This document shows, piece after piece, positions 9,255 to 17,928 of a stretch of DNA of 64,000 nt. How positions within the stretch are numbered: position 1 is the first letter of the stretch; each line of letters begins with the position of its first letter. The DNA lies in NCBI GenBank assembly GCA_020072565.1, contig JAIQGI010000018.1, positions 62,001 through 126,000 on the forward strand. Direction: 5' to 3'. The notes beneath the pieces are model-generated. The model made no database searches, was not told the origin of the DNA, and saw only the letters and a list, made by a program, of their open reading frames with translations. The position numbers and the translations under genes were made by a program. This DNA is from Terriglobia bacterium. Its GTDB lineage: Bacteria > Acidobacteriota > UBA6911.

Positions 9255-10490
9255 TTACAGATTTGAACGGCTCGAAGCCTCGGAGCGCTCACGGTATGCG
9301 TCCGCGCCCAGCATTTCTTTCACGGCAGCCGCCAGGCGGCGGATGCCCTCTTCGATGCGGGCTACGGGCATGTTTGAGTAGGTGAGCCGCATGGTATTCT
9401 CCTTGTTCCCCTTGGGATAGAATCCCCCGCCCGGGACAAAGGCGACGTCACGCTCCAGGGCACGGCGCAAGAGCTCTCTCGCGTCCAGATGGGGCGGCAG
9501 CTCAACCCAGACAAACAAGCCTCCTGAAGGGCGTGAAAAGCGCACACCCTTGGGCATCTCTCTCTCCAGCGCTTGAATCATGGCGTCCCGGCGCTCGCGA
9601 TAGACGGAGCGCATGCGAGCGAGACTCGTGTCAATGTCGAACATCTCCAGATATGCGGCGATCTGCATCTGGCACAGGGTCGAAGTGTGGAGATCACTCC
9701 CTTGTTTGAGGATCACATATTTCTCATAAAGCGGGCTGCTCGCAGTGAGCCATCCGATGCGCATGCCCGGGCTCAGGATCTTGGAGAAGGTCGAGATGTA
9801 GACGACGTACCCTTTCGTGTCGAACGACTTGATCGGAGGCAGGGGCAATCCTTCAAAACGAAGCTCGCCGTAGGTGTTGTCCTCCACGACGGCGACCGAA
9901 TACTTCATTACGACTTCGGAGAAACGCCGCCGGCGTTCCAGCGACCATGTCGTCCCGGTCGGATTCTGGAAATTGGGAACGACATAGATCAGCTTGATCC
10001 GGTCGCAGTTCTCCAGCCGCCTCTCCAGTGCATCGACATCCATTCCTTCCTCATCCGTGGGCACCTCCACCCAGCGCGGATTGAACACCTGGAGCGCGGA
10101 CATGGCCCCGACGTAGGTCGGGCTCTCGCACAGAACTGTGTCACCTTCGTCGAGAAATAGCTTTCCTGTCAGATCCAAAGCCTGCTGCGAGCCGGTCGTG
10201 ATCAGCACTTCGTCCGCCGTTGCGCGAATGCCGTATTTGGAGCGCATCCTCTGGGCGATCCTCTCGCGCAGCGGCAGATACCCTTCCGAGGTCGAGTACT
10301 GGAGTGCCTGCGGACCCTGTTCTTCGAGAACTCTCCGGGTTGCCTCTTCCAGCTCCTTGACGGGAAGCAGTTCAGGTGCCGGCAATCCTCCGGCGAATGA
10401 GATGATTTCGCTGCGCTGCGTGATCTTCAGCATCTCCCTCACGTCTGAAGCTTTCAACCCGTTCATGCGTTTTGCCAGCTGCAGAGACAT
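9255..10490 (-). CDS. Class I/II PLP aminotransferase (2-aminoadipate transaminase / MocR-type domain)
   Basis: A 411-residue cytoplasmic aminotransferase. Hallmarks are the PLP-stacking region ITTGSQQALDL, the Asn/Pro cofactor motif FQNPTGTTWS, the Asp/Tyr pair in VVEDNTYGELRF and the Schiff-base lysine in STFSKILSPGMRIGWL. The sequence pattern is that of the LysN / 2-aminoadipate aminotransferase branch, also found as the effector domain of MocR regulators; no winged-helix domain is present here. The start ATG has GGAGGT five to ten bases upstream. It is divergent from gatE (147 bp between start codons) and probably co-transcribed with the downstream class III aminotransferase. Exact substrate is not determined. 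Confidence 0.82.
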   Translation of the reverse strand: MSLQLAKRMNGLKASDVREMLKITQRSEIISFAGGLPAPELLPVKELEEATRRVLEEQGPQALQYSTSEGYLPLRERIAQRMRSKYGIRATADEVLITTGSQQALDLTGKLFLDEGDTVLCESPTYVGAMSALQVFNPRWVEVPTDEEGMDVDALERRLENCDRIKLIYVVPNFQNPTGTTWSLERRRRFSEVVMKYSVAVVEDNTYGELRFEGLPLPPIKSFDTKGYVVYISTFSKILSPGMRIGWLTASSPLYEKYVILKQGSDLHTSTLCQMQIAAYLEMFDIDTSLARMRSVYRERRDAMIQALEREMPKGVRFSRPSGGLFVWVELPPHLDARELLRRALERDVAFVPGGGFYPKGNKENTMRLTYSNMPVARIEEGIRRLAAAVKEMLGADAYRERSEASSRSNL

Positions 10491-10636
10491 TTGTACCTCC
10501 TGGTTCAGTCCTCCGATATCCGGCTATTCTATTGGTTTTGACGCGAAAAGCAACAACCGCAGGAGTCAGGGGTTAGGAGTCCTTGACAAGATGACGCGCT
10601 AAGGTATGATCAGCCTCTTCCCCGAGGGAGCGAGAC

Positions 10637-12601
10637 GTGGATCAGAAGATTGACTACGCGGAAGTCGGCCTCATTGCCGGCCTGGAAGTGCATCAACAGC
10701 TGATGACCGAGCGCAAGATGTTCTGTCACTGCCCGGCGGGCCTGTACACCGACACGCACGACGGCGTGGTACTGCGTCACATGCGCCCCACACTGTCCGA
10801 GTTGGGGGAGTATGACGGCACGGCGCTGATGGAATTCAAGACCAAGAAGAACATCATCTACCTCTTGCACCAGCGGAACGTCTGCACCTACGAGATGGAT
10901 GACACGCCCCCTTTCCTGGTCAATCAGCAGGCTGTGGATATCGCGATTGAGCAATGTCTGATGCTGGGCTGCGACATTGTGGACGAAGTGCATATCGCCC
11001 GCAAGCAGTACCTGGATGGCTCCATTCCGACCGGGTTCCAGCGTACCGCGATCGTGGGCGTCAACGGGCGATTGCCGTTCCGGGGGCGGGAAATCTCCAT
11101 CATCCAGGTCAGCGTCGAAGAGGATTCCTGTCGCGAGGTCTCGGATCAGGGCCACCTCATTGTCTGGCGTACGGACCGGCTGGGAATGCCTCTGATCGAG
11201 ACTGTCACCGGCCCGGACCTGCACACACCGGAGGAAGTGGAAGAGGCGATCCTGCTCGTCGGCCGCGTGTGCCGTTCGACCGCGCACGTTCGCGTCGGCC
11301 TCGGCGCCAGTCGCCAGGATGTCAACGTGTCGGTGCGCGGCGGACGCCGGGTCGAGATCAAGGGAGTGCCCAAGGCAGGATGGGCGCCAAGGCTGGTTCA
11401 CGGCGAAGCGGTTCGCCAGGTCAACATGCTCAGGCTGCGGGAAGAATTACACCGGCGCGGCTGCACCGCACCCGGAACGATCGCAGTGGATTCTGCGGAC
11501 GTGACGGATCTGTTTGCCAATTCCGAGTACCAGCCTCTCCGCCGCGAGGCTTGGGAGCAGTGGGTGAAAGAGCAAAAACGGCGGACCGGCTTCGAGCTGG
11601 GCGTGGGAGCATTCGTTGTCCAGGCTGTGCGGCTGAAGGGCCTGACAGGAACTCTCTCCTGGCCGTCACAGCCGGACCTCACCTTTGCCCACGAACTGGC
11701 CGGGCGCGTACGCGTGATCTCCGGATTGGATCAGCCTCCCATCCTGTTGAGCGGGGAAAAATGGCCGGATTACCGGGGAGCACTCCAGGAGTTGCGCCGG
11801 GTGCGATCCCGGCTGCACTGTGAAACCGAGGATGCGATCGTCGTGGTCTGGGGACCGGAGGAGGACTGCCGTACCGCGGCCGACGAGATTCGCCTCCGCT
11901 ATGCCGACGCCACTGCGGGCGTACCCAATGAAACGCGCCAGCCGTTCGAGGACGGCAGTACGGATTTCGAACGTATTCTGCCCGGACCGGACCGCATGTA
12001 TCCGGACACCGACAGCCCGCCGACGCGAGTCACCCGCGAACGCGTATCACGGCTGCAGGCGAACCTGGCCGAGAAGCCCTGGCAGCGCGAGACACGCTAT
12101 GCTGCCGTAGGAGTGCCGGCCGCGACCACCCACTTCCTGATTCGCCGGGGCGGCGCGGCGATGGTCGATCGCGTCGTCGCGGAGTGCGGCGCCGACCTGC
12201 GACAGGCATGTTTCCTTTTCGGCGAGCGGCTCGTAGGTTTGCGGCGGGCGGGCATTGCCGTCCACCAGATTCCGGCGGAACGCTGGTGCGAGTTCTTCCG
12301 GGCGCTGGTCGCCCGCCCGGTGCTGTTCGAGGCCAGGGACATCCTGGTGCGGCGCATGGCGGAAACCCCCGGCGAAAGCCTGCCTGGGATCCTGGAGAAA
12401 CACGGGTTCAATCAGACGCCGGAAGACTGGCGCGCGAGCCTGCTGCAGCGTGTCGCCGAGTCGGCTCAGGCCGCCTACCGCAAAGATTCGGAGTTAGTGC
12501 GCCGCCTTGCGATGGGGCGGATGATGTCCGGTCTGCTGGGCCGGGTACCCGCGCGCGAAGTCGCCGCGGCACTGCGAAGCAGGATGGAGGAAATTCAATG
12601 A
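10637..12601 (+). CDS. gatE: Archaeal-type Glu-tRNA(Gln) amidotransferase subunit E
   Basis: A 654-residue protein matching GatE, the tRNA-binding kinase/transamidase subunit that converts Glu-tRNA(Gln) to Gln-tRNA(Gln) with GatD. The GatB-like cradle domain (residues 1-280) begins GLIAGLEVHQQLMTERKMFC and contains DGSIPTGFQRT and GLGASRQDVNVSVRGG. A GAD insertion domain follows (about residues 280-405), ending in the GatE-specific VPNETR and PDRMYPDTDSPP segments. GatB lacks this insertion. Helical and YqeY-like tail domains occupy the C-terminus. The start is GTG with GAGGGAG upstream. The stop overlaps the gatD start (ATGA). GatDE is regarded as the archaeal system; bacteria normally use GatCAB or GlnRS, so this pair is probably horizontally acquired. 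The spacing and intact motifs argue it is functional. Confidence 0.93.
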   Translation: MDQKIDYAEVGLIAGLEVHQQLMTERKMFCHCPAGLYTDTHDGVVLRHMRPTLSELGEYDGTALMEFKTKKNIIYLLHQRNVCTYEMDDTPPFLVNQQAVDIAIEQCLMLGCDIVDEVHIARKQYLDGSIPTGFQRTAIVGVNGRLPFRGREISIIQVSVEEDSCREVSDQGHLIVWRTDRLGMPLIETVTGPDLHTPEEVEEAILLVGRVCRSTAHVRVGLGASRQDVNVSVRGGRRVEIKGVPKAGWAPRLVHGEAVRQVNMLRLREELHRRGCTAPGTIAVDSADVTDLFANSEYQPLRREAWEQWVKEQKRRTGFELGVGAFVVQAVRLKGLTGTLSWPSQPDLTFAHELAGRVRVISGLDQPPILLSGEKWPDYRGALQELRRVRSRLHCETEDAIVVVWGPEEDCRTAADEIRLRYADATAGVPNETRQPFEDGSTDFERILPGPDRMYPDTDSPPTRVTRERVSRLQANLAEKPWQRETRYAAVGVPAATTHFLIRRGGAAMVDRVVAECGADLRQACFLFGERLVGLRRAGIAVHQIPAERWCEFFRALVARPVLFEARDILVRRMAETPGESLPGILEKHGFNQTPEDWRASLLQRVAESAQAAYRKDSELVRRLAMGRMMSGLLGRVPAREVAAALRSRMEEIQ

Positions 12602-13995
12602 GCGCAGAGACGCGGGACGAACTCAAAGGGTACAGGGGGAGAGCCCGCGCCAGGCTCGCCGCCCTCGGGCTGCGCGTCTGGAGCGAAGTGCGTCTGACGA
12701 ACGACGCCGGCAGCATCTTCGAGGGCGTGATCCTGCCTCGCAGCGAGACACTGGACGATGAGCACATCGTGATCAAGATGAAGAACGGGTATAACGTGGG
12801 CGTGCACTTCGAACGTGTGGCCGCTGCGGTGGAACTCGGGTACAAGGAGGCAATCTACAAGATTCCCGAAAAGGCGTTCCCGGTCAATCCGGCCCTGCCT
12901 CGAGTGACTCTTCTGGGCACCGGAGGCACAATCGCATCGAGGCTCGACTACCGCACCGGTGCCGTGATCCCCGCCTTCACGCCGGGAGAATTGTACGGAG
13001 CCGTACCCGAACTCGCCGACATCTGCAACCTGACCACGAAGAAGCTGTTCGGCGTTTTCTCCGAGAACATGGCTATGGAACAGTACGTCGTGCTGGCACG
13101 GGCGATCGGCTCGGAAATCGAAGCCGGCGTCGACGGCATCGTGATCGGTCACGGCACAGACACCATGGGGCACACCGCTGCGATCCTGTCGTTCATGGTG
13201 CAGAACTCTCCGGTGCCCATCGTCATCGTCGGCAGCCAACGATCAAGCGACCGCCCATCCTCTGACGCCGCCCTCAACCTGATCCACTCCGTGCGCTCCG
13301 CGGCCTACGGCGACATTGCCGAGGTGCAGATCTGCATGTTCGGCCCGACCTCCGACCGCTACGGCTTGCTTCACCGGGGCACGCGCACACGCAAGATGCA
13401 TAGTTCCTATCGGAACACATTTCGCACGATCGGCGACATCCCCCTTGCGATTGTCAGCCGCGATAGCTTTACCTATATCAACAATGACTACGCAAAACGA
13501 GATCGCAGCCGGAAAGTGAAGATCGATCCGGCCTATAACGACCGCACCACCATTCTTTACTACTATCCGGGGATGAATCCCGACCTCGTGGACGCGCTGG
13601 TCGAAAAAGGCTACCGCGGGATCGTCATTGCGGGCACCGGACTCGGCCATGTCAACAAGCCACTCTACCCCGCACTCAAACGCGCGGTTGCCGCGGGTGT
13701 TCACGTGGTGATGACCGTCCAGACACTCTGGGGCTATGCCCAGATGTATGTCTACGACACCGGGCGCGATCTGCTCGATCTGGGAATTGTTCCGCTCGAC
13801 AACATGCTCCCCGAAACCGCCCTCATGAAGCTTTCCTGGGTGCTCGGCCACACGGATGATCACGAAGAGGTGACGCGCCTGATGCGCCTCCCGATCAACC
13901 ATGAAATCACCGAGCGGGAACCCCATAACGGCTACCTGATCATGCAGGGCGGACTCCCCGAGACCGAGGAATACATCCAGTCCCACTGGAAATAA
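12598..13995 (+). CDS. gatD: Archaeal-type Glu-tRNA(Gln) amidotransferase subunit D (asparaginase-like)
   Basis: A 465-residue protein, the ammonia-producing partner of GatE. The start at 12598 overlaps the gatE stop by four bases; longer readings into gatE are excluded. An N-terminal SH3-like domain (residues 30-85: FEGVILPRSE, HIVIKMKNGYNVG) is specific to GatD and absent from plain asparaginases. The L-asparaginase I-type domain follows, with catalytic residues visible as T111 (GTGGTIAS), T187-D188 (GHGTDTM) and K266 (GTRTRKMHSS). SSDRPSSDAALNL, GTGLGHV and DMLPETA-like signatures also match GatD. It would hydrolyse glutamine and pass ammonia to GatE. Neighbours give no archaeal context. 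A cytoplasmic asparaginase is the alternative, but the N-domain and the gatE coupling make it unlikely. Confidence 0.93.
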   Translation: MSAETRDELKGYRGRARARLAALGLRVWSEVRLTNDAGSIFEGVILPRSETLDDEHIVIKMKNGYNVGVHFERVAAAVELGYKEAIYKIPEKAFPVNPALPRVTLLGTGGTIASRLDYRTGAVIPAFTPGELYGAVPELADICNLTTKKLFGVFSENMAMEQYVVLARAIGSEIEAGVDGIVIGHGTDTMGHTAAILSFMVQNSPVPIVIVGSQRSSDRPSSDAALNLIHSVRSAAYGDIAEVQICMFGPTSDRYGLLHRGTRTRKMHSSYRNTFRTIGDIPLAIVSRDSFTYINNDYAKRDRSRKVKIDPAYNDRTTILYYYPGMNPDLVDALVEKGYRGIVIAGTGLGHVNKPLYPALKRAVAAGVHVVMTVQTLWGYAQMYVYDTGRDLLDLGIVPLDNMLPETALMKLSWVLGHTDDHEEVTRLMRLPINHEITEREPHNGYLIMQGGLPETEEYIQSHWK

Positions 13996-14269
13996 CTCGC
14001 CCTGCCACCAATAACGTGAGGACGCAATGGGCCGTAGAAGCGAAAGAGATCCCCGAACTAATGTTTGAAGCTTCACCTCGCCTCTTTTTTGCTAATGTAA
14101 TACTTTAAATATGCTGATTATAATTGGCTTCATACAATAGCAATTTGTTTGTTGTTCCACCCAAATCACACTCCGGAAATGCATCCCGGATTCAAAATGT
14201 GCTGTAACCTCTTTGCAGCCGGAACACTCTATGGTTCAGCAGGGAAAAACCTGTGGGGAGGTATCGAAA

Positions 14270-15010
14270 ATGAGCGCAGCTGAAAATGCACCGGTCTTCA
14301 TGGCGAAACTGGCAAAACGTGCTGAAGTTGCCGATCGCTCCATGGCCTTTTGGTTTGAGAAGCCGCCCACCTGGACTTTCAAGGCAGGCCAATTCATCGA
14401 CGTCACGTTGATCGATCCTCCGGAAACCGACGCGGAGGGGGACACGAGGGAGTTCTCGATTGCCAGCGCCCCGAGCGAGCCTGCGATCATGGTCGCAACC
14501 CGCCTGCGCGACACCGCATTTAAACGCGTCCTGCGTGATCTCGCCCTCAACACGCAGGTCAGGATCGAGGGGCCGTTCGGCGATCTCGTGCTGCACAATA
14601 ATGTGTCACGCCCGGCGGTCTTTTTGTCCGGCGGCATAGGCATCACACCGTTGAGAAGCATCCTGGTGCGCGCCGCACGGGAGCGGCTGCCGCACCGGCT
14701 TTTTCTTTTTTATGCCAACCGGCGACCTGAAGATGCTCCGTTTTTGGATGACATCAGGATGTTGGAGCGGGAGAATCCGAACTTCACATTCGTTCCGACT
14801 ATGACGGAAATGGCAAATTCCCGGCGTCCCTGGCAGGGAGAGACAGGCCGGATCGATCAGGACCTGCTCAACAAGTATCTGAAGAACCTGGGATCAGCGA
14901 TCTATTACATCACCGGGCCGGCCGGGATGGTGTCGGGGATGCGGCAGTTGCTCAATCGCACGGGGATCGACGATGACGATATACGCACGGAGGAATTTTC
15001 CGGCTACTAG
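14270..15010 (+). CDS. FAD-dependent ferredoxin/flavodoxin reductase-like oxidoreductase
   Basis: A 246-residue cytoplasmic flavoprotein. The start at 14270 follows GGGGAGG by about eight bases and is preferred to an in-frame ATG 57 bases upstream. The FAD-binding barrel (residues 1-100) contains REFSIAS (Arg/Ser flavin contacts), and the NAD(P)-binding Rossmann half begins with FLSGGIGITPLRSI (about residue 117) and includes LFLFYANRRPEDAPF. The C-terminus YYITGPAGMVSGMRQLL is the usual nucleotide-contact helix. No [2Fe-2S] domain is present, so it is a stand-alone reductase of the FNR superfamily whose partner is unknown. Upstream DNA is locally AT-rich with a TATAAT at 14119-14124 but no good -35. 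Confidence 0.85.
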   Translation: MSAAENAPVFMAKLAKRAEVADRSMAFWFEKPPTWTFKAGQFIDVTLIDPPETDAEGDTREFSIASAPSEPAIMVATRLRDTAFKRVLRDLALNTQVRIEGPFGDLVLHNNVSRPAVFLSGGIGITPLRSILVRAARERLPHRLFLFYANRRPEDAPFLDDIRMLERENPNFTFVPTMTEMANSRRPWQGETGRIDQDLLNKYLKNLGSAIYYITGPAGMVSGMRQLLNRTGIDDDDIRTEEFSGY

Positions 15011-15181
15011 CCCAAATTATTCGTGAAGCAGAACCGGACGCCGGTGAAAGGCAACAAAATTGGACGCGGACAGACGCTGGCAGGACCTCCTGCACGCCCA
15101 CCAAGACCGAACGGTCAGCGTCTGTCAGCGTTTTTCCGCGTCCAAAGTTTCTTTTGATCGCATTTTCATGAATGATCCGGG
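15011..15181 (+). repeat. MITE-like repeat, copy 1
   Basis: A ~170-base non-coding element that recurs in inverted orientation at 24205-24354. The copies share the left end AATTATTCGTGAAGCAGAAC, the internal block GGCAACAAAATTGGACGCGG and the centre ACCGAACGGTC. The ends are imperfect inverted repeats of each other (AATTATTCGTGAA against CATGAATGATCCGGG). The interior contains complementary ACGC/GCGT arms that could fold. No coding capacity is evident. Interpreted as a small non-autonomous transposable or REP-type repeat. Confidence 0.75.
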
Positions 15182-15292
15182 CCAGGCCGGTACGGACGGT
15201 AATTGAATCCGGCAGGAGGAGGGAACGCATGATCATGGGGAAGAAGCTGAAACCTCCTTCGCCTGCTCCAGCGAATCGGCACCACCCTGGCG

Positions 15293-15415
15293 CTACTCGC
15301 GTTTCCTGGGCTGGTAAGTCCCCACCTCTTCGCGGAAGCCGATGGCGAGGCGATTCCAGGTGTTGATGGCCAGGATCGCCAGAGTGAGGTCGACCAGTTC
15401 CTTCTGAGGATTCAT
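15293..15415 (-). pseudogene. Carboxymuconolactone decarboxylase family C-terminal remnant
   Basis: A 40-codon frame starting at ATG 15413-15415 and ending at TAG 15293-15295. It encodes QKELVDLTLAILAINTWNR followed by LAIGFREEVG, which is the conserved C-terminal helix of AhpD / carboxymuconolactone decarboxylase proteins (normally about 150 residues). The N-terminal two thirds and the CxxC redox motif are missing, so it should be inactive. It begins within the stop of the upstream TPR lipoprotein gene (ATGA), so it may still be translated as a short peptide. Copy 1 of the MITE-like repeat lies 110 bp further on. Confidence 0.7.
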
Positions 15416-16929
15416 TTCGCGCTGATTGCCTGCACTTTGGCCAGGAGATCGTTCATCGAGTTCATGAAGATCTGCTTCCAGTCGGCATCAATCGTTGCAT
15501 CCCGGATCAATCCGATCATGCGCCCGATCAGGTCGGCCGAGGAATCCCTGTACTCGACAAGTTTCATTTCCATCCTCAGCTGAAGAGCCTCTTTCTCGCT
15601 CGGCTCGACGTCAAGGCCTGAGAGGGATCGGATGTTCTCCTTCAACGCGCGCAGGCCTCTTTCGAGGCAGGTACTGCAGGTGAGGAACTGGGCGGCTGCG
15701 GTGGGCCCGCCCCTCTTGAACTCGATCAGACCAAGGTAATGGTAGGCGTAGCAGTTTTTCCCCGTTCTGATCGCCTTTTCAAAATCCGCTTTGGCGGCAT
15801 CCAGTTGACCGGCATTATAGTAGAGGAGACCCGACAGGTAATTGATCTCCTCGGCTTGGGGCAGATCACGCTTGGCCACTTCGATGAGTTCCCGAGCCCG
15901 CACGGGATCCTGCATCATGTGATAGTTGTAAGCCTTATAGTAATTCGCTTCGCCGCGATAATACTGGACGCTGTTTGAGGTGACCCGTCCGTTGCGGCTG
16001 AGATCGCTTGCGAGCATCCGGTCCATTGCGGCATTGGAATCTTCGTATCTATCCAGGTGATGCAGCGCCGCTCCCTGGCCGAAGAGAGCCGCCGTGTTCT
16101 GGGGATCCCACTTGAGCGCGCTTTCGTAAGTCTTGAGGGCGTTCGGGTAATCTTCCAGTGTGAAGAAGTAGATGTTGGCTAGGCCATTGATCGACCGGGT
16201 GTAATCGGGAATCAGAGTGAGTGCCTTGGAAAAGCCGGTTCTGGCAGACTTGATGAGGTTCCGTTGAAAGTTCATTTCGGCGGAGAATTCCCAAGCCTCT
16301 GCAAAATCGGGAAACTGCTGGGTCACACGGGAAGATAGGGGGCCGATATTCAGATACATGAATAGTGGCGAGTCTTTGTACTTCTCAAATAACTGTTTTC
16401 TAACGCTGTCATCTTTGGCGTCCAGGCCGAACGTTCTGGTATGGAGCGCAAAGAAATAGGCGTCCAGGGGCGAGGTTTCCACTTGAAGGACGGCGGGGTC
16501 GACTCGTTTCATTTGCTCCGCCGCGGCCATCGGGCCCAAAGCGTAACCCCTGGCCAGATCGCAAAGAGCCTGCCCGCGAGCGTCGAGCGGATCCTGGCAG
16601 ATGAAGCGGACATCTTCCTTCAAGCCCGGGCAGGCAATGTCCTCGTCGATCTCTCGGGTCATGCGGAGAAGCTTGACCAGAGCGAGTTTGTCGCGAATCT
16701 CCTGCCGGGCTGCGAGGCCGTAAGCCTTCGTGTAGGCTGCTTCGGCCCTGCGCCAGGCATAGAGGTGCATTGCCTGGAACAGATCGTCTCCCTGGGAGAC
16801 GTACTCCTGGATCAGCGCTTCGGGAACAGGGGGGCCGATGGGTGCGGTGATGGCTTGCGGTCTCTTGTGGCAAGCAAGCACGGCGAGTGTCAATACCAGA
16901 GACAGAATCCAACAGGCCAGGCGCTTCAT
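15412..16929 (-). CDS. TPR-containing lipoprotein
   Basis: A 505-residue predicted lipoprotein: the N-terminus MKRLACWILSLVLTLAVLAC ends in a lipobox cysteine (Cys20). The rest is helical with tetratricopeptide repeats, clearest between residues 225 and 400 (SINGLANIYFFTLEDYPNAL, NTAALFGQGAALHHLDRYED, NYLSGLLYYNAGQLDAAKAD). Such proteins usually act as scaffolds at the envelope; no enzyme motif is visible. Five cysteines near CYAYHY and CSTCLERG are unusual for a periplasmic scaffold. The ATG has GGGAGGAT upstream and a good promoter 40-70 bases before it. Function is unknown. Confidence 0.8.
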   Translation of the reverse strand: MKRLACWILSLVLTLAVLACHKRPQAITAPIGPPVPEALIQEYVSQGDDLFQAMHLYAWRRAEAAYTKAYGLAARQEIRDKLALVKLLRMTREIDEDIACPGLKEDVRFICQDPLDARGQALCDLARGYALGPMAAAEQMKRVDPAVLQVETSPLDAYFFALHTRTFGLDAKDDSVRKQLFEKYKDSPLFMYLNIGPLSSRVTQQFPDFAEAWEFSAEMNFQRNLIKSARTGFSKALTLIPDYTRSINGLANIYFFTLEDYPNALKTYESALKWDPQNTAALFGQGAALHHLDRYEDSNAAMDRMLASDLSRNGRVTSNSVQYYRGEANYYKAYNYHMMQDPVRARELIEVAKRDLPQAEEINYLSGLLYYNAGQLDAAKADFEKAIRTGKNCYAYHYLGLIEFKRGGPTAAAQFLTCSTCLERGLRALKENIRSLSGLDVEPSEKEALQLRMEMKLVEYRDSSADLIGRMIGLIRDATIDADWKQIFMNSMNDLLAKVQAISAK

Positions 16930-16966
16930 GATCCTCCCGACTTTATAATCCGGACAATATGCTAAA

Positions 16967-16996
16967 ATAATAGTACTAAATATATGATTGAGTCAA
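16967..16996 (-). promoter_or_regulatory. Predicted sigma-70 promoter of the TPR lipoprotein gene
   Basis: Read on the minus strand, TTGACT (16991-16996) and TATTAT (16967-16972) are separated by 18 bases in an AT-rich stretch, and lie about 40 bases before the start codon at 16929. This is the best promoter-like match in the window. Confidence 0.5.
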
Positions 16997-17151
16997 CGAA
17001 AAACCCAAAACATGCCGCGGAGTTTCCCGAGGGCACAGCACAGGCTAGCACCGACGACGGTCAGGAGAAATCGAAAAATACTTAGTGCAATCGGTGAACT
17101 TGTGGCAGCTTTTTATTCTGTGGCTTTTCACTTGCGACCGGTGAGATCCCG

Positions 17152-17928
17152 ATGTTCGGATTCAAGAAGTGGCATCGACAGCGGCTATTGAAAAAGCCGC
17201 TGCCGCCCGCTTGGCTGGCGGTGATGGAAAGGAATGTGCCCTACTATCGGCTCCTGCCGGGGAAGCAGCAGCGTGAGCTTCAGGGGTTGACCCAGGTCTT
17301 TCTCGCAGAGAAGCGTTTCGAGGGCTGCGGCGGCCTCGAACTCACCGATGAAATCCGAGTGACCGTCGCCGCGCAAGGCTGCATCCTGTTACTCGGCCGC
17401 GAGACCGACATCTATCCCAAATTACGGTCAGTGCTCGTCTACCCCGGTGCCTACGTCGCCAATGTGACCGCCCCGCAGCCGGATGGGACCGTTGTCGAAG
17501 GTTGGCAGGGACGTCTTGGCGAGTCCTGGATGCAGGGATATGTCGTGCTTTCGTGGAATGATGTTCTGCGCGGCGCTGCCGACATTCACGACGGCCGCAA
17601 TGTGGTGTACCACGAATTTGCGCATCAACTGGACAACGAATCCGGGGCCCCCGAGGGAGCTCCTCTGCTGCCGGAGAGTTCGATGTATACCGACTGGGCT
17701 CGCGTTTTCGGCGCCGAATACCGGGCGCTTTGCGACAGCGTGGAACGCGGCCAGCCGGCACTTCTGGACGCCTACGGCGCCGTCAGTCCCGCGGAGTTCT
17801 TCGCTGTGGCCACGGAATTCTTCTTTGAACGGCCGGTTGAGGTGAGAGCACAGCACCCGGAGCTGTACGATCAGCTGAAGTTGTACTATCAACAGGACCC
17901 GGCACTTCGTATGGCGCATGCGGTCTGA
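17152..17928 (+). CDS. mtfA: MtfA-like zinc metallopeptidase
   Basis: A 258-residue cytoplasmic protein of the MtfA (YeeI) family, gluzincin peptidases that in Escherichia coli bind the Mlc glucose repressor. The zinc motif is HEFAHQLD at residues 154-161 (H154, E155, H158), and the third ligand is expected in the helix AEFFAVATEFFFE (about residues 205-217). Length is normal. MtfA in other phyla occurs without Mlc, so the regulatory role should not be assumed; a general aminopeptidase activity is known for the family. The 3' end is overlapped antisense for 146 bases by the convergent HExxH-TPR gene. Confidence 0.88.
   Translation: MFGFKKWHRQRLLKKPLPPAWLAVMERNVPYYRLLPGKQQRELQGLTQVFLAEKRFEGCGGLELTDEIRVTVAAQGCILLLGRETDIYPKLRSVLVYPGAYVANVTAPQPDGTVVEGWQGRLGESWMQGYVVLSWNDVLRGAADIHDGRNVVYHEFAHQLDNESGAPEGAPLLPESSMYTDWARVFGAEYRALCDSVERGQPALLDAYGAVSPAEFFAVATEFFFERPVEVRAQHPELYDQLKLYYQQDPALRMAHAV

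Noticed and set aside
10637-12601. Bacterial GatB
   Set aside because: The protein is about 170 residues longer than GatB and contains a GAD insertion with GatE-specific motifs; gatD, not gatA/gatC, follows.
14090-14124. A promoter before the flavin reductase gene
   Set aside because: TATAAT at 14119-14124 is good but no -35 box lies at 15-19 bases, so it was not called.
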